Origin: DASQBT01 sp963782495
GTDB taxonomy: Bacteria > Pseudomonadota > Gammaproteobacteria > Burkholderiales > Thiobacillaceae
Length of the DNA stretch: 64,000 nucleotides
NCBI GenBank assembly: GCA_963782495.1
Contig: CAWAJU010000003.1
Span: 62,001 to 126,000 of the forward strand
Direction: 5' to 3'
Below, one piece after another: positions 1 to 8,919 of this stretch. A program made the translations under genes and the position numbers. A model generated the notes under the pieces. It was not told the DNA's origin. It searched no databases and worked only from the letters and a program-made list of their open reading frames with translations. The first letter of the stretch is position 1. The number at the start of each line of letters is the position of its first letter.

Positions 1-370
1 TGTCCAGGGCCGCGCGCGCGCGCTTCAATGCCTCGCGCCGCTCCATGCCGGCTATGGCCAATGGAAGGACCACGTTCTCGATGGCGTTGCGGTCAAACAG
101 AAGCTTGTGGTCCTGAAAAATGAGGCCGATGTTGCGGCGCAGATAGGGCACTGCGTGGCGCGACAACTTGCCCACATTTTGCCCGTTGACGCTGACCACG
201 CCAGAGGTAGGCCGCTCAATGGCGGCAACGAGCTTGAGCAGGGTAGACTTGCCGGCACCTGAGTGTCCGGTCAGAAATACCAGTTCACCCTGAGTGATAT
301 TGAAGCTGACATTTTCAAGCGCAGTGTGGCCGCCGGGATAACGTTTGGAAACCTGATTGAACGAAATCAT
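1..370 (-). CDS. ftsE: Cell-division ATP-binding protein FtsE (3' part cut by window edge)
   Basis: Translating the minus strand from the ATG at 370 gives an ABC ATPase N-terminus: it opens MISFNQVSKRYPGG and carries the Walker A motif GHSGAGKST near residues 36-44 and a Q-loop (LIFQDHK). About 123 codons are present; the signature and Walker B motifs lie beyond position 1. A TAG stop sits directly before the ATG in frame, which fixes this start. FtsE pairs with the membrane protein FtsX at the divisome to control peptidoglycan hydrolases. Lying just downstream of ftsY on the same strand is the classic ftsY-ftsE-ftsX order, so ftsX is expected just outside the window. Confidence 0.93.
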   Translation of the reverse strand, partial: MISFNQVSKRYPGGHTALENVSFNITQGELVFLTGHSGAGKSTLLKLVAAIERPTSGVVSVNGQNVGKLSRHAVPYLRRNIGLIFQDHKLLFDRNAIENVVLPLAIAGMERREALKRARAALD

Positions 371-556
371 CTATTGATTCTGCGCGACCAAGGTGCCAAG
401 CGGATTGGAGCAGCCGGCTTCATGATTTCTTGTCAGGAGCATAGCGCGCCGAATCAATGGCAAAAGGAAATATCAGATTATCGAGACGGCCCAATAGTCG
501 TCTCCCACGCAAGGGGGCATCCAGTCCATCGAAGTGCCTGCGAAGTGCACGCTGTC

Positions 557-1549
557 TCAATAATCAAACAAGGCATCGACAAATTCCTCGGCGACGAAGG
601 GGCGCAGGTCATCGATGCTTTCTCCCACACCGATAAACCGGACCGGGATCGGCCGCGCGGACGCAATCGCTGCAATGGCGCCGCCCTTGGCGGTGCCATC
701 CAGCTTGGTGATCACCAGCCCGGTGACCGCCAGTGCATCGTCAAATGCCTTCACCTGGCTGACGGCGTTCTGCCCCGTATTGGCATCCAACACCAACAGA
801 ACTTCATGCGGGGCGGCGGCATCCATTTTCTGAATCACCCGTTTCACCTTGCGAATCTCTTCCATCAAATGCAACTGCGTGGGGAGGCGGCCGGCCGTAT
901 CGGCGAGCACCACATCGATATTGCGCGCGCGCGCGGCGCTGATGGCATCGAAGATCACCGCGGCGGAATCGCCCTTTTCCTGACTAATAACGCTGACGCC
1001 ATTGCGTTCACCCCAGACTTGCAGTTGTTCCCGGGCCGCGGCGCGGAATGTATCTCCCGCGCCCAGCAGCACGGACTTGCCCAGGGACTGGAAATAATGG
1101 GCCAGCTTGCCGATCGTGGTAGTCTTGCCCGCACCATTCACCCCTGCAAGCATGATCACGAAGGGGCGGGCGGTCGAGACATTCAGTGGGCTTTCCAGCG
1201 GTTGCAACAGTTCGGTCAAGGAAGCTTTTAGTGCGGCCTGCAATTGTGGCGCGTCGGTAAGGCCTTGCTTCTTGACCCGGCGGCGCAAGGACTGCATCAA
1301 GGTCTCGGTTGCGTCCACCCCCACGTCGGAGGTGATCAGAATGGTTTCGAGTTCCTCGAACAAGGCCTCGTCGATTTTGCGCCCGGCGCCGAACAGGCCC
1401 GCGATCTGGCCGCCAAGCTTGGTGCGCGTTTTGGCCAGGCCCTGTTTGAGCCGCTGTGCCCAGTTCGCCTTGGGTGATTCGGCGACGATATCTTGAGAAG
1501 GCGCCGGCGCAGTGGCCTCGGTGGACTTGGGTTTGAAGAAACTAAACAC
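557..1549 (-). CDS. ftsY: Signal recognition particle receptor FtsY
   Basis: The 330-residue protein is the SRP-receptor GTPase that docks ribosome–SRP complexes at the inner membrane for co-translational insertion. The helical N domain (about 30-110) is followed by the G domain, with G1 GVNGAGKT at 136-143, DTAGR at 217-221, TKLD at 281-284 and the closing GVGE segment near 307-310. The start is a GTG (MFSFFKPK). The acidic A domain found in E. coli FtsY is reduced to about 30 residues. The gene is followed after 186 bp by ftsE, and is divergent from the M16 peptidase genes across a 67-bp spacer. Confidence 0.96.
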   Translation of the reverse strand: MFSFFKPKSTEATAPAPSQDIVAESPKANWAQRLKQGLAKTRTKLGGQIAGLFGAGRKIDEALFEELETILITSDVGVDATETLMQSLRRRVKKQGLTDAPQLQAALKASLTELLQPLESPLNVSTARPFVIMLAGVNGAGKTTTIGKLAHYFQSLGKSVLLGAGDTFRAAAREQLQVWGERNGVSVISQEKGDSAAVIFDAISAARARNIDVVLADTAGRLPTQLHLMEEIRKVKRVIQKMDAAAPHEVLLVLDANTGQNAVSQVKAFDDALAVTGLVITKLDGTAKGGAIAAIASARPIPVRFIGVGESIDDLRPFVAEEFVDALFDY

Positions 1550-1616
1550 GGGCCGGCAGGTCTGCTGATAGGAATTTGAAGTATTTTATCATCTGCTTCG
1601 GAGGACGAAATTTTCC

Positions 1617-2996
1617 ATGAATATGCATTTTTTTTCGCGGTGGGCGGCCGCCAGCCTGCTGCTGGTCTCGGCATCGGCCCAGGCGGCCCAGGCCGTCGTG
1701 CACGATTTCAGGCTGGACAATGGCTTGCGCGTGTTGGTGGAAGAAGACCCGCGCGCCCCTGTGGTGGTCTCCCAGGTTTGGTATCGGGCGGGCAGCATGG
1801 ACGAATTCAATGGCACGACAGGTGTGGCCCATTTGCTTGAACACATGATGTTCCAGGGCACCGAGAAAGTGCCGGCCGGTCAGTTTTCCAAGCAGATCGC
1901 CGCAGTGGGCGGGCGCGAGAATGCCTTTACCAATCGCGACTACACCACCTATTTCCAGCAACTCCCGAAAGACCAACTGGCCCTGTCCATGAAGCTGGAA
2001 GCAGACCGCATGGCCAACCTGAAAATCAGCGACGAGAAATACAACAAGGAAATCCAGGTGGTGATGGAAGAACGGCGCATGCGCACCGAGGACAAACCGC
2101 AGTCCATGGTTTATGAACGGGCCATGTCTATTGCCTATCAGGAACACCCATATCGCCGACCCGTCATCGGCTGGATGGGGGACCTGGAACACATGACGGC
2201 ACAGGATGCCCGTGATTGGTATGGCCGGTGGTACGCACCCAACAATGCCACGCTGGTGGTGGTGGGCGACGTCAAGGCCAAGGGCGTTCTCGCGCTGGCG
2301 CAAAAGTATTTTGGCCCCTTGCCCGCCAAGGCCTTGCCGGTGCGCAAGCCACAGGAAGAACCAGAACAGAAGGGTATCAAACGAATCGAGGTCAAGGCCC
2401 CGGCCAAGCTGCCCTATTTGTTCATGAGCTGGCATGCGCCGGTGCTGCGCGACATCGACAAGGATCAGCTGCCGTATGCGCTGCAACTGCTGGCCGGCGT
2501 GCTGGATGGACATGATTCGGCCCGGCTGCAAAAGGCGCTGGTCAAGGAAGACAAGCTGGCGGTAAGCCTGGGCGTGGGCTATGACAGCCTTTCACGCGGG
2601 CCGGGGATGTTTTATCTCGAAGCCACGCCATCCGAAGGCGTGAGTGTGGATCGGCTGGAGAAGGCAGTTCGTGCGGAGCTGGAGAAGGTGATTTCGGGTG
2701 GCGTGAGTGAACAGGAACTCAATCGGGCGAAAGCGCAGGTCATCGCCTCCGATGTTTACCAGCGCGATTCAGGTTTCTATCAGGCCATGCAGATCGGCGA
2801 ACTTGCCACCGTGGGCCTGCCCCTGCGTCTGCTGGACGAACGGGTCGACAAATTGCGCGCAGTGACCGCCGATCAGGTCAAAGCCGCGGCTGCGCAAATC
2901 CTCCAGGATGACCATCTGACGGTGGCCGTACTAGATCCGCAGCCGATCGAATCCAAACCGCCCCGCGCCCCCGTTCCAGGAGTGAGAAATGACTGA
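1617..2996 (+). CDS. M16 family zinc metallopeptidase, catalytically competent subunit
   Basis: A 459-aa exported pitrilysin-family protein. An N-terminal signal peptide (about residues 1-23, ending ASAQA) targets it to the periplasm. The inverted zinc motif HLLEH is at residues 72-76, and a downstream glutamate (E152, in VMEERR) lies 76 residues after it, as expected for M16 enzymes. Two M16-type halves span the protein. A GGAGG ribosome-binding site lies about 11 bp before the ATG. The stop overlaps the next gene by 8 bp, and that partner lacks the zinc site, so the two probably form a heterodimeric peptidase. The substrate is unknown. Confidence 0.92.
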   Translation: MNMHFFSRWAAASLLLVSASAQAAQAVVHDFRLDNGLRVLVEEDPRAPVVVSQVWYRAGSMDEFNGTTGVAHLLEHMMFQGTEKVPAGQFSKQIAAVGGRENAFTNRDYTTYFQQLPKDQLALSMKLEADRMANLKISDEKYNKEIQVVMEERRMRTEDKPQSMVYERAMSIAYQEHPYRRPVIGWMGDLEHMTAQDARDWYGRWYAPNNATLVVVGDVKAKGVLALAQKYFGPLPAKALPVRKPQEEPEQKGIKRIEVKAPAKLPYLFMSWHAPVLRDIDKDQLPYALQLLAGVLDGHDSARLQKALVKEDKLAVSLGVGYDSLSRGPGMFYLEATPSEGVSVDRLEKAVRAELEKVISGGVSEQELNRAKAQVIASDVYQRDSGFYQAMQIGELATVGLPLRLLDERVDKLRAVTADQVKAAAAQILQDDHLTVAVLDPQPIESKPPRAPVPGVRND

Positions 2997-4305
2997 CAAA
3001 TTACTGCCACGCCTGTTTGTTGCGTTGGCAGGATGGGTTGCTTTGGCTGCCCACGCTGCCCTCCCTATCCAGCATTGGACGACGCCGGAAGGTGCGCAGG
3101 TTTATTTCGTCGAAAGTCACAGTCTGCCGATGCTCGATGTTTCTGTGGATTTTCCCGCCGGCAGCGGTTATGACTCGGCCGAGGAGGCGGGCCTTGCCAG
3201 GATGACCGAGGTCATGCTGGATCAGGGGGCGGGTGCGATGAGTGACGAAGACATCGCCAACAAGCTGGCCGACATTGGGGCCGATCTGGGCGGCCGCTTC
3301 GATCGTGATCGGGGGGGTGTGACCCTGCGCACCTTGTCATCACCCAAGGAGCGCGGTGAAGCGTTGGCCATCCTGATGCAGGTGCTTCAGCATCCGGATT
3401 TCCCCAGCGCCACGTTCCAGCGAGAGCGGGACCGGATGCTGGCCCGATTGAAGGAGCAGGAGGCACAGCCCGAAGAGGTGGCTGAGAAGGCTTTTTATCG
3501 CGCGGTTTATGGGTTGCACCCATACGGCCTGCCAGAAAGCGGCACCATCCAGGGCCTGAAACAGCTCAAGCGGGAGGATCTGGAGCATTTCCATGCCCGG
3601 CATTACGTCGCGGCCGGCGCTGTCATTTCCATGATCGGTGACCTGTCGCGCACCGAGGCTGAAGAACTGGCCGCCCAGCTGTCCGCCGGTCTGCCCAAAG
3701 GTCCGGCGCCTGCCAGTATCGTGGCGCCGGTGCCGGTCAAGGCCGAAACCGTGAGGCTCCAACTGCCCTCCACCCAAAGCCATATCCTCATGGGCCTGCA
3801 AGGCATGAGCCGAACCGATCCCGATTATTTCCCGCTCTTCGTCGGCAACTATGTCCTGGGCGGCGGCGGCTTCGATTCGCGTCTGCTGGAAGAGGTGCGG
3901 CAGAAGCGGGGCTATGCCTACAGTGCCTACAGCTATTTCAACCCCCTGGTGCAGCCCGGACCGCTCGAAATCGGCCTGCAGACCCGTCAGGAACATACGG
4001 ATGATGCATTGAAGGTGGCGCGCGACACGGTGCAAAGATTCGTTGCCCAGGGCCCTACCCAGGCTGAACTGACCCAGGCCAAGGGCAATCTGGTGGGTGG
4101 ATTTCCACTGCGCCTCGACACCAACAAGAAGATCCTCGAATACCTGGCCGCGATCGGCTTCTACCGGCTTCCGCTCAACTACCTCGACGTATGGACCAGC
4201 AAGGTCGACGCCGTGAGCCTGGACCAGGTCCGCGACGCTTTCAAACGCCGGGTGAATCCTGACGCTCTTTCGGTGATCGTGGTGGGGCCGGAATCCAAGC
4301 CCTGA
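2989..4305 (+). CDS. M16 family peptidase-like protein, non-catalytic partner
   Basis: A 438-aa protein with a signal peptide (ending AAHA, about residues 1-23) and the overall fold signatures of M16 peptidases, including the C-terminal R/Y substrate-clamp-like segment RQKRGYAYSAYSYF near 303-316. Where the active partner has HLLEH this protein has RMTEVM, so zinc ligands and catalytic Glu are missing. Known two-chain M16 enzymes combine one zinc-bearing chain with one such degenerate chain. Its ATG lies inside the end of the preceding gene, which suggests translational coupling and equal production. Confidence 0.9.
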   Translation: MTDKLLPRLFVALAGWVALAAHAALPIQHWTTPEGAQVYFVESHSLPMLDVSVDFPAGSGYDSAEEAGLARMTEVMLDQGAGAMSDEDIANKLADIGADLGGRFDRDRGGVTLRTLSSPKERGEALAILMQVLQHPDFPSATFQRERDRMLARLKEQEAQPEEVAEKAFYRAVYGLHPYGLPESGTIQGLKQLKREDLEHFHARHYVAAGAVISMIGDLSRTEAEELAAQLSAGLPKGPAPASIVAPVPVKAETVRLQLPSTQSHILMGLQGMSRTDPDYFPLFVGNYVLGGGGFDSRLLEEVRQKRGYAYSAYSYFNPLVQPGPLEIGLQTRQEHTDDALKVARDTVQRFVAQGPTQAELTQAKGNLVGGFPLRLDTNKKILEYLAAIGFYRLPLNYLDVWTSKVDAVSLDQVRDAFKRRVNPDALSVIVVGPESKP

Positions 4306-4307
4306 GC

Positions 4308-4880
4308 ATGGCGAAGAGCAAGCGACAGAAGCAAGCCGGGTCGGCCAATCAGGTGCGCATTATCGGCGGCGACTACCGTCGCAGACTGTTGCGTTTCCCG
4401 CCCGAATCGGGCCTGCGGCCAACGCCCGACAGGGTGCGGGAATCCCTGTTCAACTGGCTGGGCCAGGACTTGACCGGGAAGCGGGTGCTGGATGCGTTTG
4501 CCGGCAGCGGTGCCCTGGGGTTCGAGGCTGCATCGCGCCACGCTGCCCGCGTGGTGATGCTGGAGGCCGGCCGGCGCGCGGCCGACGGGCTGGCGGCCAA
4601 TCGTGACCTGCTGGGTGCGGCACAGGTCGAAATCCTTCGAACCGACGCCATGGAATGGCTCGGGCGCAACGCCGAGCTGTTTGATCTGATACTCCTTGAT
4701 CCGCCGTTTGACAGCGAATTGATCGCGCAGGTGCTGCCACTGGCGGCGGGGCATCTGGCGCAGGACGGCTGGCTTTATATCGAACAAGGCCAGACCCCCG
4801 TTGCGCCGGAAGGGTTTATCATTCACCGTGCCGGGGCTGCCGGGCAGTCCCATTTTGCACTTCTAAGACGAGTGGCCTAA
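4308..4880 (+). CDS. rsmD: 16S rRNA (guanine966-N2)-methyltransferase RsmD
   Basis: The 190-residue protein matches the RsmD family in length and motifs. The SAM-binding loop DAFAGSGALG is at residues 62-71 and the catalytic LDPPF motif at 130-134. RsmD methylates G966 of 16S rRNA on assembled 30S particles. The ATG follows the stop of the M16 partner by two bases. coaD begins 3 bp downstream; the rsmD-coaD pairing is widely conserved in proteobacteria. The lysine-rich N-terminus (MAKSKRQKQ) is a short basic extension before the fold. Confidence 0.94.
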   Translation: MAKSKRQKQAGSANQVRIIGGDYRRRLLRFPPESGLRPTPDRVRESLFNWLGQDLTGKRVLDAFAGSGALGFEAASRHAARVVMLEAGRRAADGLAANRDLLGAAQVEILRTDAMEWLGRNAELFDLILLDPPFDSELIAQVLPLAAGHLAQDGWLYIEQGQTPVAPEGFIIHRAGAAGQSHFALLRRVA

Positions 4881-4883
4881 CCC

Positions 4884-5366
4884 ATGCTCAAGGCAGTCTA
4901 TCCAGGCACTTTCGATCCCATTACCCTGGGTCACGAAGACCTGATCAGGCGGGCTGCCGGCCTGTTCGACGAGATCGTGGTCGCCGTGGCGGAAAACCGC
5001 GACAAAACCCCCTACTTTACCTTGACGGAACGGGTAAGTATGGCGCGCGAAGTACTGGCTGACATACCTGGCGTAACGGTGCAAGGCTTTTCCTCCCTGT
5101 TGATCGACTTCGCCGTCCTGCATCAAGCGCGAGTCATCCTGCGCGGCTTGCGCGCGGTATCCGATTTTGAATATGAGTTCCAGCTGGCGGGCATGAATCG
5201 CAATCTCAAGCCGGAGATCGAGACCATTTTCCTCACCCCATCCGATCAATACATGTTCATCTCATCCAGCATGGTGAGGGAGATCTCCCGCTTGGGCGGC
5301 GACGTAAGGCCATTCGTCCACCCCTTGGTGGCAGAGCAATTACATGGGAAAATTAGCGCTGGCTAA
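4884..5366 (+). CDS. coaD: Phosphopantetheine adenylyltransferase CoaD
   Basis: A 160-aa nucleotidyltransferase that catalyses the penultimate step of coenzyme A synthesis, making dephospho-CoA from 4'-phosphopantetheine and ATP. The first motif GTFDPITLGH is at residues 8-17 (T/HxGH class), and the second ISSSMVREI is near 126-134. Length is typical of the family. It starts 3 bp after rsmD and is followed after 24 bp by the ferredoxin gene, the usual proteobacterial rsmD-coaD-fdx order. Confidence 0.97.
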   Translation: MLKAVYPGTFDPITLGHEDLIRRAAGLFDEIVVAVAENRDKTPYFTLTERVSMAREVLADIPGVTVQGFSSLLIDFAVLHQARVILRGLRAVSDFEYEFQLAGMNRNLKPEIETIFLTPSDQYMFISSSMVREISRLGGDVRPFVHPLVAEQLHGKISAG

Positions 5367-5390
5367 TACGTTTCCTGCGGAGCAACAATC

Positions 5391-5642
5391 ATGGCGCTGA
5401 TGATTACCGACGAGTGCATCAATTGTGATGTCTGTGAGCCCGAATGTCCCAACGAGGCCATTTCCCAGGGCGATGAGATCTACGTGATCGATCCCAACAA
5501 ATGCACCGAATGCGTAGGTCACTTCGATACACCGCAGTGCCGCGAGGTGTGTCCGGTGGACTGCATTCCAATCAATCCGGACTACGAGGAAACGCCGGAC
5601 CAGTTGATGGATAAATACAAGCATCTGACCGGCAAGGCCTGA
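5391..5642 (+). CDS. YfhL-type 2[4Fe-4S] ferredoxin
   Basis: An 83-aa ferredoxin of the Allochromatium vinosum (Alvin) type. Cysteines at 9, 12, 15 and 19 form the first C-x2-C-x2-C-x3-C cluster motif. The second motif has the family's loop insertion: C38-x2-C41-x8-C50-x3-C54, followed by C58. It is a small cytosolic low-potential electron carrier whose partner cannot be told from context. A GCGGAG ribosome-binding site precedes the ATG, and a stem-loop terminator follows at 5668-5687. Confidence 0.95.
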   Translation: MALMITDECINCDVCEPECPNEAISQGDEIYVIDPNKCTECVGHFDTPQCREVCPVDCIPINPDYEETPDQLMDKYKHLTGKA

Positions 5643-5667
5643 ACTGCGCACCGCGCGGCCAATGCAA

Positions 5668-5687
5668 AAGCCCGGCAAGCCGGGCTT
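5668..5687. terminator. Stem-loop between convergent genes
   Basis: A perfect 9-bp inverted repeat (AAGCCCGGC / GCCGGGCTT) with a nominal 2-nt loop lies between the ferredoxin stop and the stop of the convergent dynamin-like gene. A-rich sequence precedes it, and TTCGCTTGTCTT follows on the plus strand, so it could act as a bidirectional intrinsic terminator. The loop is short, so the innermost pair probably opens. Confidence 0.7.
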
Positions 5688-5704
5688 CGCTTGTCTTGCC
5701 GAAA

Positions 5705-7669
5705 TTACGCGCTCTGGGCGAGCGGCGTGGATGTCTGCATAGTCGTGGAAAGGGCTTCCAATACCCGCTGGTTGAGCGCGGCGAGGTCTTCGATTTGCCG
5801 ACGTGCACTGCCGGCCGTAACGGCCAATTCGCGGATGCGCTCGTCCAGGGTCTCGGTGGCAGCATGGATGCGCTGCACGCTTTCCAGCCGGCGCTTGAGT
5901 TGCATATGATGTTCGCGTACCTGCGTCTCCATCGGCGCCATCAAGGCCTTGAGCCAGCCTATGGTTTCCCGGTTGGCGATTTCGAACACCTGCACCACCT
6001 TGCTGGCCAGGGTTTCAAAGAAGCGCGCAGTGAGCTGGTATTGGCCATTCCTTAACAGGGCCGCAAAGTTGTTGAAGCGCTCGTCGAATATGCGTTCCAG
6101 GCGCTTAAGCTCCTTCTGGAACCGCAGCAGGGAGAACTCCGGCGGATTCACGGCTGCCAGACCGTGCTCCTCGCTGAACTTGAAATACATGGCCTTCATC
6201 ATGGCCTGGATTTCGTCGGCCTGATGGCCGGCCTTGTCCATATTGCCTTTGACCTGCAGAAAGAAGTGTTCCATGGCGTTGCTCAGCCCCTTGGAGAACG
6301 CGCTGCTTTCCATGGTGGCGCGGGTCTTCCGCACTTCGGAGCGCAGGGTGTCCATGCCCAGATAAACCTGCAAAATGCTGGCATGGCTGGCGAACACATT
6401 TCTCAGCGCCTGAAATTGCACCAGGCCCCGCTCGAACGTCTGCTTGTCCTGGTTGGCCTTGGCCATCATGTGCGCGACTACATCCTTGTTCTTGCCGCGC
6501 AGGGTTTCCAGTTCGTCGATTTGGTCCTGCATGCCGGCGAGCCTGGCTTCCAGCAGCTCGGTGGTTTTTACCACGACGTCCACGACTGCGCCTTCCGTAG
6601 AGGAGCGCACCAGATCCTGTTTGCACGGGATCAGTTCGCCCGAGAGAGCGGCTTCCAACGTCGGCAGGCGGCTCTTCGCCAGCAACGCGTCGTCATGTTT
6701 GACCTTCGCCAGCAGGGCCTTCTGCGCTGACACGGGATAGATCTGGTGCGGTGACAAATCCAGTTGCTCGGCAGTGATTGCAACCTGGCGTGCGATTTCC
6801 GCGTCGACCTGTTGCTGGGTTTTCAGTTCATCCCACAGGCCGTCAATTTTGTTCAACACCACCAGTCGGCCCTGGCTGCCGCTTTGCACCGAGGCGATAT
6901 GGTGGCGCCAGACCTCGATGTCGGACTTGGTCACGCCGGTGTCGGCGGCCAGCAGAAACAGCACGGCGTGGGCGTTGGGCAGCAGGCTCAAGGTGAGCTC
7001 CGGCTCGGTGCCGATGGCGTTGAGGCCGGGCGTGTCAAGAATTACCAGCCCCTGTTCGAGCAGCGGATGGGGGAAATTGATCAGCGCATGGCGCCAGCGC
7101 GGAATCTCCAGCGTACCTTTGCGGTCCAGGCTGCGACGCGCTTCCTCGTCGTTCGGGTTGAGCAGCCCATATTGGTTGGCGATTTCCTCGGTTACCTGGG
7201 TGGTCTGTGACAGCCGAGAGAGCACGCTGGTCATCTGCTCCGCAGAATGAATATCGAGCGGAAACTCGGTCCATTCCGAGAAGTGGCGCTTGAAATCGCT
7301 TACCGTGCCTTCCCGAGTCCGGGTCTCGATCGGCAGCAGCCGAATGGAAGGCGGACTGTCGGCTTCAAAAAACAGTTCTGTGGGGCACATGGTGGTGCGG
7401 CCGGCCGATGAAGGCAGCACGCGTTGGCGGTAGTCGGCAAAGAAGATTGCATTGATGAGTTCCGACTTGCCGCGCGAAAACTCAGCCACAAACGCCACAT
7501 TGAGCCGGTCTTCATTCAGCTTGTCGAGCAGCTGCTTGAGACGCAGGTCGGTTTCCGCATCGTTCAGGTCCTGGCTGGACAGCCAGGATTTCAGATCGAT
7601 GATGCGTTCCGCGACGCTATTGCGCCACAGGCCGTAGCGTTCGAAATCAATTGCCAGAGTGTTGCTCAT
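5705..7669 (-). CDS. Dynamin-like GTPase family protein
   Basis: A 654-aa large GTPase. The G1 loop AEFSRGKS is at residues 62-69, conserved threonines (TT at 91-92) are at G2, DTPG is at 211-214 (G3) and NKID at 272-275 (G4). The C-terminal half is predominantly helical with long coiled-coil-like stretches (about 370-500 and 560-640), as in bacterial dynamin-like proteins that remodel or bind membranes. No transmembrane segment is obvious. A TAG-GCAG stretch before the ATG gives only a weak ribosome-binding site. It may be translationally coupled to the short ORF upstream (ATGA overlap). The cellular role is not known from context. Confidence 0.85.
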   Translation of the reverse strand: MSNTLAIDFERYGLWRNSVAERIIDLKSWLSSQDLNDAETDLRLKQLLDKLNEDRLNVAFVAEFSRGKSELINAIFFADYRQRVLPSSAGRTTMCPTELFFEADSPPSIRLLPIETRTREGTVSDFKRHFSEWTEFPLDIHSAEQMTSVLSRLSQTTQVTEEIANQYGLLNPNDEEARRSLDRKGTLEIPRWRHALINFPHPLLEQGLVILDTPGLNAIGTEPELTLSLLPNAHAVLFLLAADTGVTKSDIEVWRHHIASVQSGSQGRLVVLNKIDGLWDELKTQQQVDAEIARQVAITAEQLDLSPHQIYPVSAQKALLAKVKHDDALLAKSRLPTLEAALSGELIPCKQDLVRSSTEGAVVDVVVKTTELLEARLAGMQDQIDELETLRGKNKDVVAHMMAKANQDKQTFERGLVQFQALRNVFASHASILQVYLGMDTLRSEVRKTRATMESSAFSKGLSNAMEHFFLQVKGNMDKAGHQADEIQAMMKAMYFKFSEEHGLAAVNPPEFSLLRFQKELKRLERIFDERFNNFAALLRNGQYQLTARFFETLASKVVQVFEIANRETIGWLKALMAPMETQVREHHMQLKRRLESVQRIHAATETLDERIRELAVTAGSARRQIEDLAALNQRVLEALSTTMQTSTPLAQSA

Positions 7670-7818
7670 GTCTGCCTAGGATCCTGAGGATAGCCTTGAC
7701 CATTATCGTTAACGACACGCAAAGCTGCAATCTTGAATGCGCTGGTCGGGTTGGACGAGGCGGCGCCATCATCGCGGGGCCCGAAGCCCGCGACAATCCA
7801 GTCGAGGAGGGTGTTCAT
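7666..7818 (-). CDS. Possible small protein, 50 aa, upstream of the dynamin-like gene
   Basis: On the minus strand an ATG at 7818 opens a 50-codon frame beginning MNTLLDWIVAGFGP and ending GYPQDPRQT. Its TGA overlaps the ATG of the dynamin-like GTPase as ATGA, the usual sign of translational coupling. It begins 24 bp after the mutM stop. No family is recognised and no strong ribosome-binding site is seen, so it may be a leader peptide or a chance frame. Confidence 0.35.
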   Translation of the reverse strand: MNTLLDWIVAGFGPRDDGAASSNPTSAFKIAALRVVNDNGQGYPQDPRQT

Positions 7819-7842
7819 CGCCGTGTCTGTCGTATCGCATCA

Positions 7843-8655
7843 TTACCGCTGGCAGCGCGGGCAGTAAAAGCTTGCGCGCTGACCCAGCACCACCCGCTTG
7901 ATTGCGCTGCCACAGTGTCTGCACGGTTGGCCCGCGCGGTCGTATACCCGGGTATGCAGCTGGAAATAGCCCAGTTCCCCGCCCGCGGTCACATAATCCC
8001 GCAGCGAACTGCCGCCCGCCTTGATCGCGGCTTGCAGGATGGCTTTGATTGCCGCGGCCAGCCGCGCGCACGCGGGCCGGGTCAGGCGGCCCGCGGCGGT
8101 GCCCGGGCGGATGCCGGCGGCAAACAGGGATTCGGACGCATAGATATTGCCCACCCCCACTACCCGCTTACTGTCCATGATGAAGTTCTTTACCGCGATC
8201 CTCGTGCCGCGGCTGGCGCGATACAGATAGTCACCGTCCAGGCGGTCGGACAGGGGCTCCGGCCCCAGATGAGCCAGCAAGGGATGGTTCGCCGGGTCTT
8301 CGGTCAGCAGCACCGCGCCGAAGCGGCGCGGATCGCGCAGCCGCAGCGTGAGGCCGCCAGTGAAGAGCCAGTCCACATGATCGTGCGCCAAGGGTGGCTC
8401 GTCAGCGGCTACGAACCGCAGGCTGCCCGACATGCCCAGATGCACGATCTGGGTCAGACCGGAAAAATCAAACAGCAGGTACTTGCCGCGCCGGGTGATG
8501 GCGTTCAACCGGCAGCCGCAGAGCTGCTTTCCCAGGTTGGCCGGAACCGGCCAGCGCAACTGGGCATGGCGCACGACGACAGCAGTCAGCGTGCGACCTT
8601 CCAGTTTGGGTATCAAGCCGCGCCGGGTGGTTTCGACTTCGGGGAGTTCGGGCAT
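7843..8655 (-). CDS. mutM: Formamidopyrimidine-DNA glycosylase MutM (Fpg)
   Basis: The 270-aa base-excision repair enzyme removes 8-oxoguanine and ring-opened purines and nicks the abasic site. The catalytic N-terminus PELPEVE follows the initiator Met, so Pro2 and Glu3 are present; the conserved Lys lies in RRGKYLLF near 53-60. The DNA-binding helix-two-turn-helix region VGVGNIYASE is near 165-174. A C-terminal zinc finger (C-x2-C-x16-C-x2-C, from CRHC to CPRC) ends the protein, as in Fpg and unlike plant-type homologues. It lies on the same strand as the dynamin-like gene downstream. Confidence 0.97.
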   Translation of the reverse strand: MPELPEVETTRRGLIPKLEGRTLTAVVVRHAQLRWPVPANLGKQLCGCRLNAITRRGKYLLFDFSGLTQIVHLGMSGSLRFVAADEPPLAHDHVDWLFTGGLTLRLRDPRRFGAVLLTEDPANHPLLAHLGPEPLSDRLDGDYLYRASRGTRIAVKNFIMDSKRVVGVGNIYASESLFAAGIRPGTAAGRLTRPACARLAAAIKAILQAAIKAGGSSLRDYVTAGGELGYFQLHTRVYDRAGQPCRHCGSAIKRVVLGQRASFYCPRCQR

Positions 8656-8919
8656 GGGGAGATTTTAAGGTAAGCCGCAAGGCGTGACTCGCAGTGCTCC
8701 CCTGGCTTTTCATTGTGCCGGCAGGGATGAGGGCAGAATCCCTCACGATTCCGCCAACACTGCTCGCGAACTTCTGCGTCAGCCAGCAGCGACCCGGAAT
8801 CCCGATTATGGGGAGGTCTGCCATACGACCTTGCTGGCCTCGCACCTTCCCGCAATCGGTCGTTCCTGGTGAGAGATTGCGAGCGCGGTGACGTCGGCTG
8901 TGCGTTCCACCGCCTTCCT

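Noticed and set aside
263..1231. Open frame of 322 codons on the plus strand
   Set aside because: It is antisense to ftsY and ftsE, which carry clear family motifs; its own translation has no recognisable domain.
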